Positions 15,001 through 27,000 of a stretch of DNA of 64,000 nt are shown here, in pieces (position 1 is the stretch's first letter; each line of letters starts with the position of its first letter). A model generated the notes under the pieces. It searched no databases. It was not told the origin of the DNA and saw only the letters and a program-made list of their open reading frames with translations. The position numbers and the translations under genes are program-made. This DNA comes from Balanoglossus misakiensis (lineage: Eukaryota > Hemichordata): NCBI GenBank assembly GCA_040954595.2, contig CM082595.2, forward strand, positions 5,518,001 through 5,582,000, in the 5' to 3' direction.

Positions 15001-18000
15001 TAATTAATTTGCTGTGCTCTCAACACGACAGGAAACGCCCAGTGATGTAGGACACACTGTTCTTGACTACCAGTACTGCATGCTCTATGCAGACTACTCC
15101 AAAATAAAGGTTAAGTGCTTCTCCACAGCTAATGCGAATTAAAGAACTATAATAGCACGTCAGATAGGAAAGTACACAAATTATGTAATAATACACTGTT
15201 AGTTGTCAAAATTATGAGAAGCTAATCAAATTATTTCTTCCTGACTTTAGAATGTTAATTGGACTGTAGAGTGTGTCATTAAATTAGATTTTTTAGGTTA
15301 AGAATAGATTAATATCTGTTTTTACAGGTCAGTTGATGCAGAGGTTTTTACATGATTAATCTTAAATACTTGGCTCTATGTATGCTTTCAAAGGTTCATA
15401 CAATTGCTACTTGTATGAACTTCTCATGTAGCCAGCACTTGACGTCACCCAGAAACTGTCACTCATATTTGGTATTTATTTACAATCTTATATCTGAATA
15501 CATTTCTTTTCAAATTATTTTCATGTTACATATCATTAAGTCGTAATGATGAATGCTCTGTAGACATTCATGTTCAGTTGCAATTGTGTAGGTCACATGA
15601 GAGATTAAATACGATTGGCTATTAGTTATCTGTCATGCTTGTGTTAACAAATCAGAGCCCCTGTTTGTTCTTGAACACCATGCTTTGTGTTGCAACTTTG
15701 AAAAAATGAACGGAGGGGCCGTTAGTGTTAGGACCCACATGCATACCAATTGGCAGCCAAGTTGGTTTCCAAGGGGACTGTTGATACTAGGGGTGTGTCA
15801 CTGCCATAGCAACCCGCTGCCAGGGTAACGGCGAGGACACATGATGGATGGTTGAAGTTTGTTTTTCCTTTTTCACCTGGGGGGTTCATTCCTGGGCAAC
15901 TGTATCTCCGTGGCCAGGTGAGAATACACAATAGGAGACGGGTGTACAGGTTGCTATGCATGGTTCCACACTGTGATGGCGATAATAAAGATGGCAAACT
16001 TGACTGTCACTCAGATCAACTTTGCTAGATTGATGGCAGAAAACAAGTGCTGTACACAAATAACTGCCAGGTAACAATTCCTTATCCCTGATAGACCTCA
16101 GAGAAGCCCGCAACAATGGCTATACTGACAGCAATGTACACAAGCCGGTAAACCAGAATATCAATTACGATTTAATGGTCGTGTCTGCCGAGAACAACCA
16201 CCTGTTGATTCAGATTGACTGGTAATGCTTTTCAACCCGTATTCAATGTAAATGGATCAAACCGTACCATTGGAGATAATTGGATCGATCTAAGAATGGG
16301 TTCTGGGAGGGTGAAAGGGTTGTGTCAATGTGACACTTTGTTCGATTTGGCTGCAGGTTTGATGGTTGGTGAAAATTCGTCTAAGCTGCTGCTTGGAGAC
16401 AACAGAACCTGTCTAGTCTATAGCAGAGACCTCAAACCATTGACAGAGTCTCTATACTTTGTTAGATTTCGCTGCAGTTTTGTTGGGTGGTGAAAATTGT
16501 TCTAAGCTGCTTGGAGACAACAGAACCTGTCTAAGTCTATAGCAGAGACCTCAAATCATACATGAAGATTCTTTGGACAGAGTCTCTTTACTTTGTTAGA
16601 TTTCGCTGCAGTTCCATTGGTTGCTAAATTGTTCTGTCTTGCTTGGGGACAGCAGAACCTATCTAGTCTACAGAGGCGACCTGGAACCATACGTGAGTTT
16701 GGACAGAATCTCTGAGTACCCTATTCAGACACCGACTGTCGTGACGTCAAATCAAATGAGTATACACTGTCTATCACATTCATGAACCAATCAGCCAAAG
16801 GGGCCCCTGGAACATTGTTCGTACTTTTTTTCAGTCACCGTCCGTGTACTACAAAACTTCTGGGACAGGGATTTAAAGGGATTTCCTTAGCAGAGGGATC
16901 TCTTGTAATTGCCGTACGATGGTTGGTTTTCCCTTGAGTATTGCACAGGTATTCAACGTCTGTGATTGTGAAATTGGGCAAGGTCTAATCCAAGAGGCTC
17001 CTATCATGACATTGACACTATGTACTGGTGGTGAATTCGTACATACACAAAGAGCTTCATTAGTTGAGGTGTCTTGTTGTGATTAAACTTAAGTGATTAC
17101 GATTTCTCACAAACTGTATTAACATCTCCTGACTTGAAAACATATCTACTGTAATTTTGCTCTTACAATGAAATGAAACGAACACAGCTACGAAGATTGC
17201 TATACTCCGAAATGAAATGCCACTAGTTTTTGCCCTGTAATGATTAGGTTTCACTGCTCTTGAACAATCTACAAGTGTTAGCTGTCGGCATTCTGAGATT
17301 ATGGCATTCTGGGTGAAACTGACACCATCAAGCCAAACACGTATATCTCTTTAGATCAATTTATAAAAGGCACTCGTATAAACAAGCAAACACATTGAGG
17401 CACACAAACACAGGTATATACATGTACTTCTAGGGGTACGACCCACAGAAGATGCACTTGGTTCGAATGTGAAGGGTATTTCGTCCACCGACTGCAAGCC
17501 AAGCCTGCTGGGAATCTCTCAGCTCACTGGACAGTAGTCAAATTGACACAGCCTCTAATGTTTACACAGCCATCCACAGTCATATACAGGCCCTGCCAAC
17601 GAGAATTACACTTCACTGGCATTGTAACTATGACTGGGAGTGCCAAACTGGTGTGTACACGTCCAGTTTTTACTGAGGTATATGTCACGAGATGATATAC
17701 GTTGGAGACGTTTTATGCCTTGAGGGGAAAACAGTACTCACTACATACATACAAAATTTTCTCAATTAATCAACCACAGCCGTCACCCAGTTTTGTTGTA
17801 GCAACCATCTGATCCACAGAAGCCCCCCTACTTCATAATCACCATTTTCTTCTACAACTTTCAGCTAGATAAATTCTTTTTTTCCAACTCGAAGTACTTT
17901 CCTTACAAGCAAACATGAATTTCATGAACTAGACGCCCTAAACCCACTACAAGTTTACCGGTCACCATTCATGTTGTTTCATGTCGCACATAAAAATGCA

Positions 18001-21000
18001 CTTGACGGGGCTCATAAAATCATAATCGAAGGAAAAGTTGTGTGCTTTAGTATCAGTTGGTCACTTTAAATCACACACAATCAAAGTTTGTAAAATATTT
18101 AACCGACAATGAAAATTTACAAACTTTTAAAGTTTCTTAATATCGATGTTAGAAGTTATGAATTACCCACGCTACTGACCAGATAGTATCATAATATGCA
18201 ACATTGGATAAACTGATACAGCTATATTAGAGATCTCTAGCCCTTTGAGATAAGACGGCTATTGACGTTTCAGATAACCCCCTTTAAAGTTTAAAGGATC
18301 GAGTTACGCAGGCCTTACCTGATAGTCGGTGGAAGTCATGCCAGAACACGCTGCGGGCCACTAATTTGAAAAACCAATGATACAGCAAAGGACAGCGTCC
18401 GGGGAAATACTATGGGGAAATGTTCTGAGCAGAATTCAAGACTCGCAGAAGGACGGGCACAAAAGCTTGGAGATAGTAGTCATAAACTTGGCGCATACAC
18501 ACTAGTGACACCTAGTAGCCGAGCGAGCAGGGATCGTAAATTACCCCGGGACCAATCAGAGATCGGGGAGGTCGTACACATTTATTTGTATTAAATCTCT
18601 CCACGGCTTGTTTGCATGCTTACAGACGCGGCTGCAAATCTGAACTCGTGCCAAGTGAAATACATTATATAAAAGGGGGTGCAGTTGGGTTGGCGTATCT
18701 CGCCCAATCAGAATTAATGATCAAAAGCTTGCTTTTATGAGTTATCAAAATTTCCCCTGACAAAGTCGGGGCATTCACAAGATACTACTACTAGTACAAG
18801 GGAAGAAACTACTTTTGACGTTCAAACTCCGGGAGTTGTTCAATCCAGGAGTTATTCACGCCACTTCAATGGAATTGTGCCATTGTAAAGGTTACTGTGG
18901 CAAGCTCATACAAAGCACTGTCGTCGGTTGCTATGGTTACAACCCGACGCTACCGCATGCATTCCACAGTCAGTCAGCACAACAGAATGGCCTTGTCATA
19001 ATTGCTGCTCTGGCAGCAAACTTCTCTCTGTCCAAGACGGAGAGCGAAGCGAAAAACACAATGCGTATTGTCTCCGTCTCCAGAACAAAAAAAGTAACTG
19101 CATAGCACCCCCTTGGGAAAGAGTAACATTTAATTACGAATATTCCCTGAAGACTTCGAAACTTGTGGTTAAATAGAAACTTGATATTCACTGAACAGCA
19201 GTGAAATCTTTACCCTCTCTCCATGAATGATCGAAATTTAGAATATTTTCGGTTGTCTGTTTAGTCGGCTGTGACGAAGTTTAAATTTTTTTAAAAAATA
19301 TAACAAATCATGATTTTTAATTCCACTGATTAAGGCATCAGATCTACAGATTAAAAAGTAGGAATTACTTTTCTTTATCAGCAAGATGCTTATTTTTAAC
19401 AGTGGGTTCTCAACAGGGGTCATGGATTACACGGCAGGAACATCTATTAGAAATAATTGCTGGCCACAAAAGAAAAATCTGTTGACACACAGTGGTACTA
19501 GAAGTTCCCCCTGGTTAAACCGCCACAAAAGATCCATGCAGATTTTTTCAAAAGACACCTGAAAACAGTCACCACTGAACCGCAGTACTGGTGTTGTCCG
19601 TGCGTCCCGTGAACCCTTTCCGCACTGTTCGACTCCGTGGCAATCCAAAAATTCGTACAACAAAAATTTAAATGGCCAGTTAAGTTGTCACGTTTCTGAA
19701 GTTTTTGACCCACACACTCGCATTGACACAAACTATGCAGTGATCTCATTGCCGTAACTGAACTTGGGACAAGTCCAAACAATGCAGTCGAGAAACTGGG
19801 TAGTGAATTTGCATATTTTATCATCACCGGAGCCTCGCTTTCGAACACGCGGGAGCTGCAAACATGGCGTTCGCAACCCTCGCCGTTGTCATGTAAACAC
19901 ATTTTTAGAAGTGGTTTATCTCAGTTAAAAACACCGAAAGAAAAAGAAAAATCAATTTTTCTGAGGTATTATAAAGTAATTATTGGGATAACGAAAAAAT
20001 CCGCCATTTTTAGCGTCATTTTCTTGCAATTAACGACCTATCTCGGCACCAGTCATTACGGTGATTTACCGCGCTACGACAGGCCAATTTTCAGCGAACG
20101 GGTAAGGGGTCAAGGAGGTCGTGAGCCATCACGATATTTCAAACACATGATTTGGAAAGTTCAAAGGTACTTCAGTCCAAATATGGGAGTAGTGCCGCCT
20201 TGCAAACGCAAACGACGCAGTGTTTACTGATCAAGGTCACGTACTTCCGGGTTTCGATGTTGCGCGCAATGTGTATGCGATATGCGTTGTAGTTAGTCCT
20301 GCGTACAGGTCTGTAGGTTCCCGGCGTTAATTAAAGTGAGCTTCGCGCAAGCCGCCCGGCCGCGATGCGAACCACACGACGTGGGCTAAAGGCCAACCTG
20401 CACGACCCAGTCCACCAGGGCTACAATTATTGCGGCTACGGTTATGCGAAATACTGACTCTCCTTGCAAGTCACCGCGTATGTTGCATGCCCCCCCCCCC
20501 CCGCCACGTACAGCCACACAGTTAGTAACATGCCCCCTGGCAAATACATTTGCTAGTTTTACCCAGCAATTTCATCATCACTGTCAAGGTTATCATCAAC
20601 TTCGAGAACATTTTCTTCTGGCAAATCATATTCCTGTTCATCCTCAATAATTTCTTCTATTTCACAATTTGTGATTTCATTATCATCATTATTGGTTTCT
20701 TCTTCAATAATTTCATCAGTTTCTGTCTGCAGTTCCCTGCCCTTGTTGTTGTTGTTGTTGTTCACACAGTTCAGGCAATTACAGCCTGGGCCACACATCA
20801 TGCCCTTCTTTTTTCATTTACATGTATTATTCTTGCATCCTGTTTTCTTACATTTACACCCTTTTGTGTAAAACATCACACGCTCTTGAACCTGCATATT
20901 TTCCACAGAATCCCACAGTATATTTATTTTCCCATTTTCCACATTGTATCCTGAGTTTTCATAAGGAGGAAGTGTAATGTGATGTTTTAGAGGTCCTGAC

Positions 21001-24000
21001 ATTTTGCACACAGACCGCAGCGATTTTTTAAACTCTTGCAGTTGATTACACACTGTTTTTATTTGTTTCACTACATTATTTTTAACTTTACACTTATCCC
21101 GCATTTTTTTAATACAAATATTATATCGATGCTCTGCCAGTCGTACAAATGTGGAAATATGGTACTTGTAAGCTTTGTAATTATTAAATGAAGGCTTGCT
21201 AGCACTTTTAAGCCTTGCATTTAAAATATTTGCAACTTTTGTTTTTATTTCAGTTGAGTTTGTATACAGAACCTTGTTTTTTTTCCACTTCAGAGCAGGT
21301 TTTGTTAATTTGCAACAGTGCATTTTTACTGACAGAGTTTATGCGTGAACGATGCACCCTCCTTGTCCACAAAGGAAGATTGACTCCACATACAATCACC
21401 ATTTTTATGCGTTTTATGGTTATCTGTAGTACTTAAGTAGTATAACCCTGGAAGCCAACAATGCACCAATAAATCCGAAAAAAATCAACTTCTCTGGTAA
21501 AACAATAGCAAAGAGATAGCTATGTTAATGTGAGACGAAAAAATGCACGATTTAGTCATACACAAGTCCAAAGAATCATGCGTGGCACGTGGATGCACCT
21601 CAATGACACGATCACGAACCGATGTAAACAATCAGCAGCGTGTGACCGCCATATTGGATTTTACTGGCGTCGACCACCCAAAACCTACTCAAGTTCAATG
21701 GCCCGAAACTCCACTTTGGGAAGCTTGAGCCAAAACGAAACAATATCCGTTCAAAATATAAGATATAAAACTAATACAAAAAGCACACTTGGAGCAATTT
21801 TATGCTTGCAAACGGAAACGACGCAGTGTTTATTTTACCCCATTCGCTAGACGTAGCGTACAAATAATATCAGAGATCGAACAGAAATACGATAAATTTT
21901 CCACTTTCAACTCGATCGGACGATAGGTTACGTCTATCAAACCTGAGCGACGAAGTTTGGTGGCACAAATCTCACCTTTTGGTGTAGAAAAAGACGATTT
22001 TCTGAAAGTGAAAAAATACACCAACGGTTCTTGAAGTAATGGTGGCGCTGTTGAAATTCAAAGTAAAATCTCATTAACATATGCAAATTCACTACCCAGT
22101 TTCTCGACTGAATGTGCATTCTTACAAACCGACCAATCACGGCCCACATACTTAAACACACATACGCAACACCTCACACACACTCCGAAATTCTTCAGCT
22201 GATAATCACCATTCATGAAGGTGTTTGTGATTTCAAAAATTTAAGAAAACATTTAGCATTCTTGAATTTTCCTTCTTTCTGTGATTTCAACAAAAGTCAG
22301 AAGACCATCATATATGAACAATAAAAAAAAAATCAATACATGAACGTGTTTACAAGCAAAGTCATAAACCTCTTAAATTCAACTGTTATCTAAGTTCCAG
22401 CTGGCAATATGTGGTGGTGTTCTCAACTGACCTTCATTTCAAAAAGTGTGCAAAAAAACGCAATGAAACAAAATCAAAAGCTGTGAATTGTGTAATACAA
22501 GCCTCAAACGGATCTTTGCAAAACAAGTCAGCTCATATTCACCACAGAAATAAACTCTTGCATTTGCAACCAAACTCTAAAACTGACTAATTTTTTTAAA
22601 AATTGAATCATGCAGGAATTTCTTACCTCTGGGTCTTCCTGGAGTGGGATATAAGACATCCTGCTAAAAAAAAATTCCACGGGCCTAGAAACTATAAGCT
22701 GCCAATCCCAAACAGCTTACGACTTGTAACACATTCCACTCAGCTATTCCCTCTGCTAGAACCGTTACTACACATAACCACTTGAGCCCACACCCTTTGT
22801 GATTCTCCCCATTCATGAATAAATATTTGCATATTCATGACCTCATTTCCATATCGCGCTATTTGCATAACAACGCCACCTAATCAGCATACACTGGGAT
22901 TGTTCTGCTGACAATTGGCCGAGTGTGCCTGGGGGTGTGTGAGTCTATACAAATTGATGAGCACGGTTGAAGCGGGCGATTGTCCTCTACCACTGTCCGG
23001 ACAAGAGTTTTCTCACGAGCCATCTCAGAGGGAGAAAAAAAGCCTTCAAAAGATGATAAATAGAGGCTCTTGATATATGACAAATCTCGTTTACAACGGT
23101 CAAGTCATACGACCGCCTGTGAATTGCACGTCACTACCTGGCCACATCCAAAGGAGTAAAACTTCCCCCTGGCGTAAAGAGACCCCCAAAGAACCATTGT
23201 ATCAAAAATCAGCCATAAAATCCTGGACAGTTACAGATGAGAGCGGTATATATATTACTCCTGGGACAATGTACTCTCATATCACGATTAAATGAAAAGC
23301 GTTGTCCTTCCAAACTGATTTATGGCGTGAAGAGTACCCTAACATCACAAGGATAAGACACAAGGTTACAAGTACAACACACTCCTTGTCCTGTGTTTAT
23401 TAATTTTCGTGTCGATGTACAATCTATTCTTTATCCTTTATTATCACACATATAATTGGACAATTCCCATCTTGACTGAACTTTTCAACTCTACGTGGAC
23501 ATTTCCTAAAACACTGGCAAATAGAGAAATTCTGAAAATATTTCTGACATGTTTGAACTGTCTGGCACCAATTTTTATGTCAAAGATGCATGTCTTGTTC
23601 TGTTAGGATAAGTGTTATAGCTATCCAGTTTATAAGCAAAAACAAAGGTGGAGAAAAAATATTGGTACGCTAAATGCTATTTCCTATGCACACTTTTACT
23701 TTTTCATCGGGACAGTGAGTGTAGTGGAATGTAGGAGACTCTCTGCATAGTTTACAGTCTGCTAACGGTTGTCCTGGCAACCGGGCAAGCAGTGCTCGCT
23801 GATTGGTTCAGACTGAAGTGAAACTGACATGATCTGTCTTCTTCTCTCACACTGTCACACAAAGTGGCAAAAACACAAAGCCTACATGCTGCTTACAACT
23901 TGATAACAAATGTCCCACTTGCAGTAACTTTTGTACCTGTAATTATCAGAGACAATAATTGCACTGTTACAGTTGGCATTATCCTGCACTTTTCTAAACT

Positions 24001-27000
24001 CAGAATCCCTTTCTGTGGTCTGGCCAAATCACCCATGATTGCCGATCGATTCAAAGCCAATCAACGACCAGTATTTCTTATGGAAATGAGTGTTTTCTGG
24101 ATTTAACAGGATTAGATCAATTACAACTTTCTGATCAAAGCAAATTGAAACCCAGGAAATCACTCAAAATAATCGCTCTAATATTTTCTAGCTTCTGTAC
24201 GGAGCTTTATTTACTGAAACTGTGATTCCTGGGGGTTTCATTTCTGGTGTCGCGATTCCCTGCAAATCAAGCGCTTCCTGTTGTTTCTACAGCAGGATAT
24301 TGTTCAAGCTGGTGACAATAGCTTCATGAAAACTCATGAGTGGTCAGTCAGTCCACTGCACTGTTGGTGTGTCTGTGTGTCCCAGCATGCTGCCATGGCA
24401 ACGGCAGTTGGCCCCCAATAATGAATCGAAAGGGTAGATTTCCGGGTTCACCGCATGGGGAAAAGTGGACAACCAAGTCACGACTGCAGTCTTGCAACGG
24501 TGTCTGGCACCTTGCCAAGAGCAGAGTTAGGCATGTCGTGTTTACAGATCATTTCAGCCGAGCTATGCGGTTTCATATCAAAACTACTTAACTACACAAC
24601 AGTGGTGATGATGGATACCGTGCCCGGCCACTTGTGACAATCTCTACTATCAGCATCACTCTAGAATTAAGCAGTGATCGCTCTGATATTAACTATGAAA
24701 CTGACCTAATGTTATTCTTTGGTTTGAAGAATAATTACAATTTTGACCCTTAACTTATCATTTTCAACTACTGTAAAACACTTTATTTTCGCGAGCAATA
24801 AATTTTTCGTGAAATACACGAGAGCCAAAATAGTGTGAAAATAAAAAAGTTGCGTGATTTTTTTTAAAGATAACGATAAGAGAACGTGAAAATTAATACT
24901 CGCGAAACAGTGGCCTCTCTCGATATCGTGAAAATTTTAACTCACGAAAATAAAGTGTTTTACAGTAAACGTGTTTGGATATTTTGGAAAGAATACGTGA
25001 AGTGGTGAGAGAGATGATACAGAAAGTGAAATCCACATTCTGCTTCATTACAGGCTGTGAAACATGCTACACTGTTACTTTTCAAGAACATGAGTCATCT
25101 TCTGGAAAAGCCCTTCCAAAGAAAGATCTTCATTGGTGAGTACTTCCCTATAGCTTTTGTTGATACAGTGGCATTTGTGAGACTTGGATGATTCAACATC
25201 CGACTATTCCATTCACAAAACCACTTGGGGGAGTTTTATGAGTAAACTTGTAAGATCCAGGGTTCTGGTGATGAGAGTCTCAACTTTGAACCTCAGTCCC
25301 TCAGCCAATCATGCGCGGTATTACATCATGGCAAGCAACCTATCTGGGAACGCCTTTCATAGCAAGGAGGAGGTTACCGAAGTTGCAGCCAAAGGCCATA
25401 TAAGGCAACCGACTTTCCATATATGGCAAGATTTTGATATTCTGAAAATAATCCTGATTATGACTAAACAATGCAGGTGGTGTTTGCTGCGATGATGAAG
25501 AAGGATGCTGTTGGCTATTTTGTAAATTGGCCATGAACAATACAATCAGACAAAGGGCCAGAAAAATAATACCTCCATGAAAGTGAATGAACAAACCCAG
25601 TGCTATACAACACCCAGTGGTCACCTGTGATGCAATAACTTATATTAGGCTTCGGGGCTGACAGATATCGACTCACCACATTACACACGAGAGTCTAGCT
25701 GATCCAAACAAAAAATCTAAACTCAAACCTGAGCTCTCATTTCTTTGTCAGTGTTGCATTCAACACAAAGACTGATGAAATAGATTCACCTTCCAGGTAT
25801 CAAAACAAGCAAGGAGATGTTTTGAAATGTGGTGTGATTTCTTTCTCTTATCTTTCTAATTGCAAGCCATTGATAGGAGGAGATTTGAGATACCAAACAT
25901 GGATTTTGTGAGTCTGGCCTCAAAACTGGCAGCTTTGATCTTAGCGTCACAGGTTTAAAAACACAGCCCATCCTTGATCAATCTGCCATGGTAAATTAAC
26001 AGACAAAAACCAGCAGCGTTTTCAATGGTCTGTCCACTTTAATTGGGCATGTAATTCGCCGATGTCACAGACACATTAATTGTGAAGTCAATTGCTTTGC
26101 GACTGGTACGTACAATAGAGCATTAATCCAAGATGGCTACCTTTATACTCTTTCAAAGTGACACTTACCAGTGGGTACCACAGCTCAGTAGAGAAGAGCT
26201 CTTTAGCAAGAATCTTTTCTCAAATATAAGACTAATTTTCGACCTTGCATATTATGGTTGGTTGTTCAGAAATTGGCAACCATCAAAAAAATAAACAACA
26301 TTTTTTGTACACGAATGGCAATGCTTCGCAGACTAGATAAAATTTGTGTGGTCAAATTCCCCACCGTCTGTAACAAGGCTTATAGGTCGAGCAAATTCTT
26401 TTCAGATAACCAGACAGTAAATATGCATTGTCATAGCAGTTTTCTGTTTATTTTCACAAAAGAACTCCAGACAACACACATTATATGATTTTATTCAAAG
26501 ACTTGTGATAATATTACAAACCTCAGTATGTCCCCCCGCTGAGACTATCTTCCAAATAACGCAATCTTTGTCATCCAAAACTCAATCTGATGCCATCAAC
26601 ACAAAACTCCACCACAGACAAACAAGAAAAAAAAGAAATTCTCTTCTAGAGAACTCTCCCCTGCGGACAAAATCATGACTCCAATCAACCCCCGTCAAAA
26701 GAACTTTTACAAAGCCAAATAACAGACAGCCAAAATTGGCACCTTTTCATACAATGGGACGGAAATCCCTATGTACGACACTTGCCTTCCTGACAATTCA
26801 ACAGCAGACAAAGAATATTTCGTTTGCTTAACACATTTTTCACCCACTCTCACCCCAAACCAAATGCAGTGAATTTTTTTCATTCTTTTCTTTTTTTCTG
26901 TAAAGCCAATACAAAAAATCGGGGATTTGGACAGACGAGGGCAGAATATTGATTTGGATATTTATTATCAAGAACCGACCTTGCCAGTCAGTGTGCCCAG

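Larger units (their letters stand above)
19785..22110. mobile_element. 2.33-kb DNA transposon with 32-bp perfect terminal inverted repeats
   Basis: The ends 19785..19816 and 22079..22110 are identical in inverted orientation over 32 bases, each reading inward as CAGTCGAGAAACTGGGTAGT and then gaatttgcatat. The element is flanked on both sides by AATG (19781..19784 and 22111..22114), a likely 4-bp target duplication. It contains the broken cysteine-rich minus-strand ORF at 20559..21323. It also contains a 28-bp direct repeat (20199..20226 and 21805..21832, one mismatch). The superfamily is not assigned; a 4-bp duplication excludes TA- and TTAA-type elements. It lies in the large rootletin intron. 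Confidence 0.8.

Noticed and set aside
20814-20816. Selenocysteine at the TGA of the transposon ORF
   Set aside because: TGA at a Cys site suggests it, but no SECIS-like element was seen, the ORF is transposon-derived, and a one-base nonsense mutation explains it.
20550-20954. 134-codon plus-strand ORF
   Set aside because: It is the complement of the Asn/Asp/Glu-rich transposon ORF tail; it contains only hydrophobic shadow residues.
22991-23023. Leader-like ORF MAREKTLVRTV with GTAGAG donor at phase 0
   Set aside because: The donor is weak, and the frame stays open past it into DNA with no other support.
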